A DNA stretch of 28,703 nt from Nemertoderma westbladi (Eukaryota; Xenacoelomorpha; Nemertodermatida; Nemertodermatidae): contig JAUCBJ010002697.1 in the NCBI GenBank assembly GCA_032718475.1, positions 1 through 28,703 on the forward strand, in the 5' to 3' direction. The notes beneath the pieces were generated by a model. It was not told where the DNA came from. It searched no databases and saw nothing but the letters and a program-made list of their open reading frames with translations. The position numbers and the translations under genes are program-made. Every line of letters begins with the position of its first letter. Positions within the stretch are counted from its first letter, which is position 1. This document shows, one piece after another, positions 18,501 through 24,178 of this stretch.

Positions 18501-21263
18501 CTTGTGGTGTTATTTGTGAGTGTAAGATCGGTGGAGTTATGGAATGCGTGGATAAGGATGCTTGCGGGGAGCATGCACATTGCGGGGAGGACACGGATAA
18601 TGAATGCGTTTGCGACGAAGGTTTCGATGGAGATGGATACACGTGCACATTGGAAGGAGGCGGTGGTGCTGGACTTAGTGGTGGGGCAGCTAAACCAAAG
18701 GTTTGTGTCCATGCTATTTAGCTAACTGATGCTATCAATAATTATCTAATTTAATTATAAAATTAGAGTTAAAATAATATAAGAAATATTATTGTGAAAT
18801 AGTATTCATGTCTAATCATATGAAGGGCACATCTATTATTCTTATTACACAACTATATTATAATTATAATACTACCATGAATAATTGTGACAATCCATTT
18901 TCTAAATTTAACTACAGATATTTTATTCCAGGATGTCAACACATTTTGCCAAGATTGGGCTACAAGCGGGCAATGCGAATCTAACCCGGTTTATATGTGG
19001 GAGAATTGTCCAGTTAGCTGCGAGGTATACGGGGATCCTGAGAGTAAACCTGGATCATCGACGACGACGTCAACAGTACAATGTGTCAATTGGGCCAAAG
19101 CCGGGGAGTGTACAAATAATGCGCTGTAAGTGTAAAATATGTGGGGGGGGGGGGGGGGGGGTTTCAAATTGTTATTTAAACTTCATTATTGTAAATTTTA
19201 TGCATTATTCCCTCCTGTCTATAATAACATTACAACATTCTAGTTAACATTGCCTGTTTAATGAGGTTTCTACTGTATTACAGTACTAGGGTATTTATTA
19301 ATGAGGTTACTATTACTAGGGTATTTTTTCCTTCCCAAAGTTTTGAATTTCATACATAAAATTGTTTTTGACACGTTTGGAGCACCCACATAAAATATGC
19401 CTGAGTATATCTGTTAACAACATAAAGTTACATGGCTAATACAACCAGTACTGTTGTCACGCACATAAGCAACGAGGTGCCCTACAGTTATGGTGGCATC
19501 TCATTGATTGCCTAATCATTGATAGCAATCAATTCATAATAATATCTATCGTGGAGAAGAGGAATGTCAATAAATTAAGAATACAGTTCCATAGTACAGG
19601 AAAAACAAATAGCTTTTCTCTTTCTCCCTTATGGGTTCTTGTCGATAATACTAAGCTTGGTCGGTAAAGTACACCTCTCTTGTTTTTAATAAATAAATAG
19701 TTTTATTAATCTTCAATTTATCCAAAAATTTGGAAAAAAGAATTATTGGAATTTGTTAAATTATATAGTTTGAAGTATAAAGTTTGAAGTAGATGAAAAA
19801 CATTCATCCACACACCTAAAAGCACTGGCATTGGCTGCGTTATGTTCATCCATAAAGTAAAATTACATTGCCATTGAGAATCACAGCTAACTGTCAGTAA
19901 ACAAAATAGAATGAAAAAAAAAAAATAATAAACTTAATAGTTTTTAAAGGGGTACACAATTTATATCACACGTCGTTTAAATGTGAAAATTAGCAAACGT
20001 TGATCGGCATGCATTTAAGGTGCATCCCTGCTACTCGTGCGTGGTAACAATTACTGTACAACCAAATTACCAGCTCGCTAACCGGTGAAGGTGTCCATTC
20101 ATTTGCTGGTAATTTCCCAATTGATTTATTTGTTATTCATTATTGACAGATTTATGGAGAAGGATTGTGCTCAAGCTTGTGAAGACTTAGAAAACGGTCT
20201 TATTGAAGCTGATGTCCCCCCAAGCCCAGAGCATTGCCAAGATCTTGGTGAGAATGGGGCATGCTTGACAACTCGTGCTTGGATGGAGAAATGGTGCGAA
20301 AATATCTGTGTTGGAGATTTACTTGAAGTAACGGACATCGATAAGGTGCCGCCAGAAATACCGGAGCCCCAGATTGCTGAAGTTCACGTGGTAAACGGCG
20401 ATTCGGTAGTAACATGCCCAGAGGGTTCAATGATGGCAGATTGTAAATGTAGTACATCTACATGCACTGGATCCTCCGTAGTCATCAACGAAAACCAAGA
20501 GTTAGAATGCCGAGTTGGTAATCAACTAAATGGTGAGGTGTCTGAGGCCGAGGCTGTTTGCACGGAGATGACCAGCGCTTTCGATCTATATATACCAACG
20601 GGCTACGCCGTTGGAAAGTGTGCCGCCACTGAATGCCCCTCAGACTACGTAATGATCAGTTGCAACTCCGAAGACGGTATCGACGGAAAGGGAAAAATCG
20701 AAGGAGGTAAGTGCCTCCCTAATTCAGAGAAATGCTTAGAACAAAGTACCTCGGAAGTTTCAGCTATATGTTATCGTATTTTTGATTCTACGCCCATAAA
20801 GGGTATGGTTCAAGGCGCAACAACGAATGTTGGGCCAGCAGGTGACATAGCGGCTACGGAGTGGTCTAGTCCTGCCGACTACGACATTGCGACGGCTCAG
20901 TGTCCGGAGGGTACCAATGTTATCGGGTGTTCCTGCGAAGGTGACTGCTCTGGTGTCAACCCAGGATTGGATTTCAAGAAGTGCGAAGTCACGGCAGCCA
21001 ATCACGGCCAAGTTACCGCGAAAATTCAGTGTTCAACAGCAATCTTGGATTACCGGTATGAAGGACAGGGTGGTGATGGAGGCGCAGTAGCGACGTGCCC
21101 TCAAGGCGGTGACCTCATTGGCTGCACTGCCTCCTACAACGAGGCAGCCGATGTACCTGCGGGGTTCACTGGCGCTGGAGTCACTAGCGGGACCACCTGC
21201 ACGGTGACCTGTAGCGGGTACTGCAGTGCACACGCCGTGTGTGGGATACGACCACAAAATTAA
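3341..21263 (+). CDS. Secreted FTP lectin-VWD-C8-TIL-EGF-ShKT protein, adhesive/matrix type (6 coding exons)
   Basis: The coding exons are 3341-3584, 4501-4773, 8338-8613, 17064-18700, 18932-19125 and 20150-21263. All introns are GT-AG with phases 1, 1, 1, 0 and 2, and the sum is 3738 nt (1245 residues plus stop). Domains by residue: signal peptide 1-19, FTP lectin about 57-202, Pro/His/Lys linker 207-229, VWD about 252-430 (GDPH at 256-259, CGMCGN near 394), C8 about 448-527, TIL about 527-588, EGF-like domains ending near 653, 723 and 792, Gly linker about 795-806, ShKT at 816-840, 861-885 and 904-928, and four Cys-rich repeats from 964, 1037, 1126 and 1191. Family knowledge: VWD-C8-TIL units build secreted mucins, and the set resembles echinoderm Sfp1-type adhesives. 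An extracellular adhesive or matrix role is inferred. The start was chosen because the hydrophobic MKLFFLLAVVVV leader begins there. Confidence 0.88.
3585..4500. other. Host intron 1
   Basis: This is a 916-bp intron in phase 1. Its only structured content is the GC-rich TTAGTGCCCGCG repeat cluster at 3645-3772; the rest is AT-rich with no gene seen. Confidence 0.8.
3645..3772. repeat. Short GC-rich repeats with a perfect 32-bp palindrome
   Basis: The motif TTAGTGCCCG recurs about six times in about 130 bp, with spacers such as CGAGACG and CGAGTCA. One copy is inverted, which creates a perfect 32-bp palindrome at 3657-3688 (GAGACGTTAGTGCCCG joined to its reverse complement). This GC-rich island sits in AT-rich intron sequence just after exon 1. 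Confidence 0.8.
4501..4773 (+). CDS. Host gene exon 2: FTP lectin core
   Basis: The acceptor TTTTGTAG ends at 4500 and the donor is CCG|GTAAGT at 4774. The exon encodes residues 82-172 and is phase 1-1, so it is symmetrical. It carries the F-type lectin signature RSDCCPKR (127-134, family pattern RxDCCxxR/K) and the SWWYVNL core strand. The family's ligand-contacting His, expected after SC (SCxHT), is replaced: the sequence is SCTAT with Ala96 at that place, and a Lys/Asn-rich insertion follows. The lectin fold is well supported; fucose binding is not. Confidence 0.88.
4898..5087. repeat. Two poly-C tracts in intron 2
   Basis: C tracts lie at 4898-4925 (one A interruption at 4913) and at 5063-5087 (25 C). 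The frames through them translate to Pro or Gly runs and are spurious. The lengths are likely to be polymorphic or imprecisely assembled. Confidence 0.85.
5637..5955. repeat. 16/20-bp tandem array
   Basis: The array is built from the 16-bp unit ACCTGGTAGTACAAAT and a 20-bp variant with an extra TACA (ACCTGGTAGTACATACAAAT). By direct count there are thirteen 16-bp and five 20-bp units (308 bp) plus a partial unit. Five 20-bp units are interspersed, four of them consecutive. Three overlapping minus-strand open frames here are by-products: neither unit length is a multiple of three, so all frames stay open by cycling the same residues. Confidence 0.9.
5956..7345. other. Intron 2 sequence, no gene seen
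   Basis: This is AT-rich intron with a short AATAAT/AACAAT simple repeat near 6235-6285 and ACCGGTAC-rich palindromic sequence near 7310-7335. A 79-codon frame at 6512-6751 has no recognisable domain or splice support. Confidence 0.55.
7346..7959. mobile_element. Non-autonomous DNA element with about 115-bp inverted repeats and 9-bp target duplication
   Basis: The left end (7346-7460) and right end (7834-7959) are inverted repeats. The outer 16 bp are GGTACGTACTAAAAGG and, inverted from the right, GGTTCGTACTAAAAGG, followed in both by TAGAACGATCTATAACGGGC. The arms contain degenerate 20-bp subrepeats of CGATCTATAACGGGCTATAA. The 9-bp word CCTGTATCA flanks the element directly on both sides (7337-7345 and 7960-7968), as expected for a target-site duplication. 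Long inverted repeats and a 9-bp duplication suggest a Mutator-like MITE; the superfamily is inferred. There is no transposase in the 373-bp interior. Confidence 0.8.
7960..8337. other. End of intron 2
   Basis: After the 9-bp target duplication copy this holds a GTTACCGGT/ACCGGTATA cluster (about 8030-8065) and AT-rich sequence up to the exon 3 acceptor. No gene is seen. Confidence 0.55.
8338..8613 (+). CDS. Host gene exon 3: end of FTP lectin, Pro/His/Lys linker, start of VWD
   Basis: The acceptor TTCAACAG ends at 8337 and the donor is ACG|GTGAGT at 8614. The exon encodes residues 173-264, again phase 1-1. It closes the lectin with EGHYVAVV and SLCEVEVY, the usual final strands. It then encodes a flexible linker with HPPPPPHKHHKHHKKPHP (211-228), a short Cys-rich bridge, and the VWD opening CRVTGDPHYYTYDG. 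The GDPH is the site at which some mucin VWD domains cleave themselves between Asp and Pro. The linker is rich in His and Lys and could bind metal or anionic surfaces (inference). Confidence 0.87.
8614..10452. other. Host intron 3, part upstream of the LTR element
   Basis: This is intron sequence with scattered short repeats. The only recognisable piece is a LINE remnant at 9210-9475. A CAAACC-rich stretch at about 9480-9570 resembles the sequence at 16785-16960 on the other side of the LTR element. Confidence 0.55.
9210..9475 (-). pseudogene. RTE-like LINE reverse transcriptase relic
   Basis: On the minus strand, pieces in shifting frames read DVKVMIA, then AWKNQIKN, then LKAKFFQTTV and SVLLYGSETWILM. 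These match the stretch after the catalytic domain in RTE-type LINE reverse transcriptases (typically ...FF.A.V.SVLLYGSETW.L). Several stops and frame changes make it clearly dead. It is too degraded to tie to the other LINE pieces in the window by eye. Confidence 0.6.
10453..10743 (-). repeat. LTR, copy at left (3' LTR of the minus-strand element)
   Basis: This 291-bp repeat appears identical to 16435-16725 by eye. Its ends are TGATCGGCCG and CTTTTACA, giving TG...CA on either strand. The last ORF ends about 78 bp away and a purine-rich tract borders it at 10744-10753, both expected for a 3' LTR. On the minus strand TCTATATACG lies about a third of the way in and could act as a TATA-like element (weak). 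Confidence 0.9.
10744..10753 (-). promoter_or_regulatory. Candidate polypurine tract next to the 3' LTR
   Basis: On the minus strand the sequence directly before the LTR is CTGGGAGCGG followed by TGTAAAAG. A purine-rich run abutting the 3' LTR is where plus-strand DNA synthesis starts in LTR retroelements. It contains one C and is short, so the call is tentative, but it supports minus-strand orientation: no such tract precedes the other LTR in plus orientation. Confidence 0.45.
10822..13374 (-). CDS. Unrecognised 850-residue protein with coiled coil and basic tail (downstream part of a stop-interrupted ORF)
   Basis: I do not recognise the family. The ATG-initiated part has a Pro-rich N-terminus (1-85), a charged helical, probably coiled-coil stretch rich in Gln, Glu and Arg (about 92-190), a long mixed globular region (about 200-690), an Arg-rich region, a Pro/Ser-rich linker, and a strongly basic end (KKLRKRRPRKKD) suited to nucleic-acid binding or nuclear targeting. 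I see no reverse transcriptase, integrase, protease, helicase, signal peptide or membrane segment. The frame stays open for 62 codons upstream of this ATG, back to the TAG at 13561-13563, so the ATG may not be the true start. Position next to the 3' LTR, in the env slot of a retroelement, suggests a captured structural (capsid- or Gag-like) gene; this is inference. Confidence 0.75.
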   Translation of the reverse strand: MIRVPEYSVRPPHSLVRPQTLDPNSITDPPELYSLFKDLVLPEQLIGGAPVVGSLDIRPSYLAGLGRGQLISPFDPYNRPGLNPMQPATEVEESVIRNALDAIRQKIGKGTQDCLEKRKLQQQVQSVKELALPQFDREIQNLEEDIELGRTYSLQEFLDERLQRQSEENLIEEKHTKLEEREEAALAQPEAQILMTDLYSKTVRHPSMIPHFGDKLFATIQPQPVDISTGSHNLIADAPMLQRPPIEAARVDGILVEPPDNRADLVRRMVHDVNIRARPLQNSFYGIKDHPYYVNLTQYYMVKPEDPTHNLKFLPLINPLDIVELEQLQKHLDQLVKVNSFRKPYNISRIEKDIEPPYNLDGFIKTRLVHWNLDVLFEEEKIQRYGNVETYTTRHMKYSDLPDANQCATLWHPVGMTLENATKEWNETLNVIEMYGVVTYDNEGSVPVGELGTTRMIHIRGLAGSTHVFTRACSEVIDYSFETLTETQKNLRHGQFELAQRYVIDTERKPAMGIDGSMLPQPVLEMLFNERILKIGSAVYGDLQNDFRNMENIPYPFVDTQLIAPWAEGRGFFRTMYANTSSNITKVQRTSIGHLAFQEYGWNFKVGNPINYQQVYGDHYSRLYFDGPLTAPGAVYSFMSVPLRPSLAIYTIFENTALAGWLADVCSRTIRAHPLILGTKHAKLDEHNKFIHFECFRRFLTPFRNVDSQFKDRALTKLSLRNSAAEKYRRPYKYRARERELERTIKPRRFLTAYGPPTALVQTTRKGPVRAAVLKRALKAVRPLSPDVDVNQPGTSTGGYTDHNPTPSDAIILHPSPRSYSPPCKVARPKEKRTLASFKKLRKRRPRKKD
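13375..13560 (-). other. 62-codon Cys/His-rich open segment linking the two ORFs in one frame
   Basis: Reading in the frame of the 850-residue ORF, there is no stop between its ATG and the TAG at 13561. The segment encodes CDEC, then His and Arg residues, then CAKH, giving C-x2-C-x16-C-x2-H, a plausible zinc-binding arrangement, followed by Arg/Lys-rich sequence. Its protein-like composition argues that it is or was translated, either by stop readthrough or before a nonsense change in an older single ORF. Confidence 0.7.
13561..14205 (-). CDS. Unrecognised 214-residue acidic protein (upstream part of the stop-interrupted ORF)
   Basis: The ORF starts at the only in-frame ATG after a TAA at 14221-14223 and ends with TAG at 13561-13563. 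The product is acidic and charged, with an MTELIEDDLG start, a DTDDVDTERE cluster near residue 90 and a hydrophobic MMYLTADRP stretch near the end. I recognise no domain. It is in exactly the same frame as the downstream 62-codon segment and 850-residue ORF, so the complete frame is 214 + stop + 62 + 850 codons. The context around the stop on the minus strand is CTA TAG GAC. This lacks the CAR-YYA context of tobamovirus readthrough; G after TAG is shared with murine leukaemia virus. Confidence 0.72.
   Translation of the reverse strand: MTELIEDDLGIRERYTLPLQAFVDSLIRGEADPTITEDDGRYIEPPMSQEQLARELDYRKFTTRYTNRNGTYMDFLTTGHPIDLHDTDDVDTEREMVLFKYHTQRSRNDKPRIDHENSIRNRLERENVEEPDKRIDFNEYLEFLRETYLNIASQQNLETRYPQGIHHDPVVELKRLYFTMMYLTADRPLPVIPDSFEQMEEYCKTGERSPAFPL
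14270..14422 (-). other. Possible small coding segment behind a splice-acceptor-like site
   Basis: On the minus strand the sequence CAACTCTCCTATAG ends at 14423, and the following 50 codons are open to a TAG at 14270-14272. The peptide includes CAGYRCRAVATCWRKQR and so has four Cys in a basic context. The site could be the acceptor for a spliced mRNA that delivers the long ORF starting at 14205, as env messages are made in retroviruses, or the end of a lost exon. Length is too short for a firm call. Confidence 0.3.
15027..15284. repeat. Diverged direct duplication, period about 165 bp
   Basis: ATTCCAGA...GACTAGAA at 15027-15121 aligns with 15192-15284. Both share CTGCGATATC or CCGCGATATC, a CTTAATTGACTAGAA-like end and GTCTTT(T/C)AAG in the middle. 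Divergence is considerable (roughly one base in four), so the duplication is older than the LTR insertion suggested by the identical LTRs. Confidence 0.65.
15410..15510 (-). repeat. tRNA-SINE-like fragment
   Basis: On the minus strand, TGGTAGGCAGAGT (15504-15492) resembles a pol III A box and GTTCAGATCC (15477-15468) a B box, though the spacing is shorter than in a tRNA. They are followed by GACCTTGGAAACGACTTGCC, similar to the CCTTGGGCAAGGCACTT stretch common in deuterostome SINE bodies. No complete tRNA fold is evident. Confidence 0.35.
15836..16434 (-). pseudogene. C-terminal fragment of BEL/Pao polyprotein (integrase tail, DUF5641)
   Basis: About 199 codons are open with no internal stop. 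TDELLRTLMEEIAAYLNERP is the family's usual run-in (a TDE.L.TLL.E....LN.RPL pattern), followed by LEALTPAHFLL, then FEKHYLPTLQLRTKW and GDMVLIVDPDLPRKRWQTGR, and RPVGRLCLLE near the end. This matches the DUF5641 region after the integrase core of BEL/Pao polyproteins. The 5' side is cut exactly at the LTR boundary (16435), so there is no start codon and no catalytic domain. The C-terminus appears natural: a 30-residue tail, then a stop. Confidence 0.88.
16435..16725 (-). repeat. LTR, copy at right (5' LTR of the minus-strand element)
   Basis: This 291-bp copy is indistinguishable by eye from 10453-10743. On the minus strand it ends in GGCCGATCA and is followed at once by integrase-tail coding sequence. 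A normal 5' LTR is followed within a few bases by a tRNA primer-binding site; none is seen. Confidence 0.9.
16726..17063. other. End of host intron 3, with a pol III B-box-like motif
   Basis: GGTTCGATTCC at 16746-16756 matches the tRNA T-arm/B-box consensus, but no A box lies at tRNA distance on either side of the LTR element, so this is at most a SINE or tRNA fragment. CAAACC(A/G)AAGCTAT is repeated loosely at 16785-16850. The intron ends at the acceptor TTTACACAG. Confidence 0.5.
17064..18700 (+). CDS. Host gene exon 4: VWD, C8, TIL and three EGF-like domains
   Basis: The acceptor TTTACACAG ends at 17063 after the 8.45-kb intron 3, and the exon runs to AAACCAAAG|GTTTGT at 18700. It encodes residues 265-810. 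It continues VWD with GLKWDFQGKCSYTW, includes VCGMCGNYNG near 392-401, then a C8 domain, a TIL domain ending at the CGC near 586-588, and three EGF-like modules of the pattern CGENAHC...CxCxxGYxGDGYxC. Each EGF follows a small Cys-rich module. If intron 4 is retained the frame stops at 18719-18721, giving a shorter protein of about 816 residues that lacks the ShKT and C-terminal repeats. Confidence 0.9.
18932..19125 (+). CDS. Host gene exon 5: first ShKT domain and start of second
   Basis: The acceptor TTTATTCCAG ends at 18931 and the donor is GCT|GTAAGT at 19126. The exon encodes residues 811-874 plus two bases. It carries CQDWATSGQCESNP...WENCPVSC, a ShKT (SXC) six-Cys domain, then a Ser/Thr-rich linker, and the opening of a second domain (CVNWAKAGEC) that is completed in exon 6. 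ShKT domains are common in secreted animal proteins as binding or inhibitory modules; presence alone does not imply toxicity. Confidence 0.85.
19126..20149. other. Host intron 5 with a poly-G tract
   Basis: This phase 2 intron of 1024 bp starts with GTAAGT, has 19 G at 19143-19161 just after the donor, and a short duplicated segment at about 19259-19325 (AATGAGGTT...CTAGGGTATTT twice). No gene is seen. Confidence 0.75.
20150..21263 (+). CDS. Host gene exon 6: end of ShKT 2, ShKT 3 and four PCSK9-V-like repeats
   Basis: The acceptor TATTGACAG ends at 20149; the first base completes the split Leu codon and the frame runs to a TAA at 21261-21263. The second ShKT ends with MEKDCAQAC (CAQAC at 881-885) and a third follows (904-928). 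From residue 964 come four repeats, each opening with C-P-x-G/D-x-x-x-x-x-C (CPEGSMMADC, CPSDYVMISC, CPEGTNVIGC, CPQGGDLIGC) and ending with a paired Cys strand. This resembles the subdomains of the Cys/His-rich V domain of PCSK9. The assignment rests on visible pattern only; no subtilisin domain is present. Confidence 0.85.
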
Positions 21264-21312
21264 GATTGTTTGATATCGGATACAAAACTCGATGTCTAAT
21301 TTTGTTTCGGTG

Positions 21313-21381
21313 GATGCAGCACTTACCTGGGATGTGATGCAGCACTTACCTGGGATATGATGCAGCACTTACCTGGGATAT
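21313..21381 (+). repeat. Three tandem 23-bp units containing ACTTACCTG
   Basis: The units GATGCAGCACTTACCTGGGA plus a 3-bp tail occur at 21313-21335, 21336-21358 and 21359-21381 and differ at one base (TGT or TAT at the end). Each contains ACTTACCTG, identical to the 5'-splice-site-pairing part of U1 snRNA; on the other strand each reads CAGGTAAGT, the consensus splice donor. Confidence 0.9.
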
Positions 21382-21537
21382 GGTGTTCACGATTTAATCA
21401 ATGTACACGGTGGATTTAGTACAGTAATATGTTATATGGTTTATGTTATACTGTTTATGGTTCTAGAACATTCATTATTTATAGAGTAAATTAGTTTATG
21501 TTGAATGATATTATATGTTTATGGTGAATTGCGTTTT

Positions 21538-21543
21538 AATAAA
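21538..21543 (+). terminator. Polyadenylation signal AATAAA
   Basis: AATAAA lies 275 bp after the stop codon of the host gene, within GCGTTTTAATAAAGATTATT. It is the first canonical hexamer downstream of the stop. Confidence 0.7.
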
Positions 21544-21560
21544 GATTATTCGCTATTAAT

Positions 21561-22555
21561 GTGGTATTAGTTGGAAGTATTATTATTCCTGTATAGCTGA
21601 AACTGAAAATACATTACGTGAGCGTGGAGAGTTATAAATTAAAACAAAAATCATGGCAGTTTCGTGCCTATTAGGAACCCTGACACACATTGCTTCTACC
21701 CGTCTAGATACTATAGGGTCAGAACTACAGTAGGTTCAGAAATTGCAAATGCACACTAATTAACTAGTATCCAACTTATTCTGTACGACGCCCTGTAGTG
21801 ACTCACTTCTGCGGTGAATCACTTTAAGTTAAATTATCATTGATTGATTAAATCCCACACCAATAATATTGATTATATTCGCAATCAAATAGGATAAAAT
21901 ACTTAAAACTTCAACAATAGGCATATATTTTCTAATATATGTATATTAATAAACAAAATGCTAATACAAAAAACTGCAAATTACCCCGCCTAAACATAAC
22001 AGGACGTGAATAACAATAATAAAATACAATAATAAAGACTTTATTAACAATAATAAACACTTTATTAACAATAATAAACATAACAATAATAACAAAGCAC
22101 ATAAACTAACCCTACTACAGTACTACTACACTACAGTACATCATGCCCCGGAATAATGTCGCCTTTCAGGTACCTAACACCACCCCCAAAAAAAGTGTTT
22201 GAAAAAGGTGTCTCTGGCGATATTTCACCAGTTACACTGCAGTTCATATTCTTCAACCTTATAGTGATTTGTTGGTACTGATGGAAAGCTGGCCCTGTAG
22301 GGCCTAATAATTCCAAATATGTAACATAATCTGAATTTCGTTGAAAAATAGCTGAGATCTGATCGTTCTAAAGTTTCATGGTTTTGCACCTGCGCAAGGT
22401 TATTTTATTATATGAAATAAAAACATCATATTCAAGAACATATTGCTAATGTAAGAATAGCTACATTATAGTATAATTTAGAAGCATTGGATTGTTGCCC
22501 AGCTACTTATGCGATAAACAAAATGTTCCAGAACATGGTACCGGTATATTTATTA
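21561..22555. other. Downstream intergenic sequence
   Basis: This is AT-rich and has a short tandem region at about 22025-22090 (AATAATAAACACTTTATTAAC-like units of about 24 bp). A 61-codon minus-strand frame at 22131-22316 shows no recognisable domain. No gene is seen. Confidence 0.55.
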
Positions 22556-22559
22556 AAGG

Positions 22560-22865
22560 CAGTGATTTTTTATGTCCTTTTATTATACTTTTTTTGTCCT
22601 CCTTTTTTTACGAATTGTGCATAATGACTTTTGTTGTCCCTTTAATGACTTATGTTGTCCTTTTAATGACTTTTTATGTATGTATTTCTTCAAACTGTCA
22701 GACTGCTGATTTCTGGACTGTCAGACAGTTGATTTCAACATCCCTATGCCAAAACATTCAAAATTTGTTGATTTCTGGTCTGTCGGACAGTTGGTTTCAC
22801 TATGCCTGTGCCAAAACATTCCATGATTTCATGATTTACAATTTATAGACTATGAGATAGATTTC
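22560..22865. repeat. Degenerate short tandem repeats
   Basis: At 22560-22680 AATGACTTTTGTTGTCC-like units recur three or four times. From about 22700 to 22865 a unit of about 65 bp is repeated about three times, seen in GATTTCTGGACTGTCAGACAG and GATTTCTGGTCTGTCGGACAG, each followed by TGCCAAAACATTC. The third copy is much degraded. Confidence 0.6.
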
Positions 22866-22986
22866 CATATGCGCCTGTGGTAAAAGACTCTAAATTTAAT
22901 AGTTTGTGGTTGTTGTCGATAATCGATTACCACATGACGTAGCAAAACACTCATTTTATAGCCAAAAACAATTACCAATTGATGGA

Positions 22987-24178
22987 AAGGAGCAGGTTAA
23001 GGCCGGATTTTCTAACCAAAACAATAAACAGTCACTTTACCAAATGAAGCAAAGGAGCAGGTTACAGAGGCGGGCCTTTCTAACCAAAACAATAAACGAT
23101 CATTTAACTAATTGAGGGAAAGGAGCGGGTTACAGAGGCGGGATTTTCTAACCAAAACAATAAGCAGTCACTTTACCAAATCATGGAAAGGAGCAGGTTA
23201 CAGAGACGGGATTTTCAAACCAAAACAATAAACGATAACATTACCAATTGAGATAAAGGAGCAGGTTACAGAGGCGGGTTTTTCTAACCAAAACAATAAA
23301 CAGTCACTTTACCAAATCAGGGAAAGGAGCAGGTTATAGAGACGGGATTTTCTAACCAAAACAATAAACGATCACTTAACTAATTGAGGGAAAGGAGCAG
23401 GTTACAGAGGCGGGATTTTCTAACCAAAACAATAAACGATCACTTAACTAATTGAAGGAAAGGGTCAGGTTACAGAGGCGGAATTTTCTAACCAAAACAA
23501 TAAACGATCACTTAACTAATTGAGGGAAAGGAGCAGGTTACAGAGGCGGGATTTTCTAACCAAAACAATAAACGATCATTTAACTAATTGAGGGAAAGGG
23601 GCAGGTTACAGAGGCGGAATTTTCTAACCAAAACAATAAACGATCATTTAACTAATTGAGGGAAGGGGGCAGGTTACAGAGGCGGGATTTTCTAACCAAA
23701 ACAATAAACAGTCACTTTACTAAATGAAGGAAAGGAGCAGGTTACAGAGGCGGGCCTTTCTAACCAAAACAATAAACGGTCACTTTACCAAATCAGGGAA
23801 AGGAGCAGGTTACAGAGACGGGACTTTCTAACCAAAACAATAAACGATAATTTAACTAATTGAGGGAAAGGGGCAGGTTACAGAGGCGGGATTTTCTAAC
23901 CAAAACAATAAACAGTCATTTTACTAAATGAAGGAAATGAGCAGGTTACAGAGGCGGGCCTTTCTAACCAAAACAATAAACGGTATCTTTGCCGAATCAG
24001 GGAAAGGAGCAGGTTACAGAGGCGGGTTCTAACCAAAATAATAAACAGTCACTTTACTAAATGAAGGAAAGGAACCGGTTACAGAGGCGGGCCTTTCTAA
24101 CCAAAACAATAAACGGTCACTTTACCAATCCAGGGAAAGGAGCAGGTTACAGAGGCGGAATTTTCTAACCAAAACAAC
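22987..24178. repeat. 68-bp satellite/minisatellite, about 18 units
   Basis: Each unit has a constant core AGGAGCAGGTTACAGAGGCG, then a short variable GGATTTTCT part, AACCAAAACAATAAAC, then a variable tail of about 23 bp. Three tail types are visible: GATCACTTAACTAATTGAGG, AGTCACTTTACTAAATGAAGG and GGTCACTTTACCAAATCAGGG. Units 6-10 all carry the first tail; from unit 11 on, the second and third tails alternate, with one first-type tail between. One unit is 3 bp shorter. The core recurs singly at about 24827-24872, 27765-27800 and 28445-28483 and in the foldback repeats, linking the satellite to the mobile repeats in this window. Confidence 0.9.

Larger units (their letters stand above)
21264..21560 (+). 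other. 3' UTR of the host gene
   Basis: The sequence follows the TAA stop and includes three exact-length 23-bp repeats (21313-21381) and the polyadenylation signal at 21538-21543. Cleavage probably falls 10-30 bp after the signal. Confidence 0.65.

Noticed and set aside
17328-18712. Several minus-strand and alternative-frame ORFs over exon 4
   Set aside because: They are shadows of a strongly supported VWD-C8-TIL-EGF coding exon.
22131-22316. 61-codon minus-strand frame that reads moderately protein-like
   Set aside because: It is short, isolated, without splice sites or domain, and no match came to mind.
22987-24178. Possible CRISPR array
   Set aside because: The units are contiguous 68-bp repeats with related tails, not repeats separated by unique spacers, and the DNA is eukaryotic.
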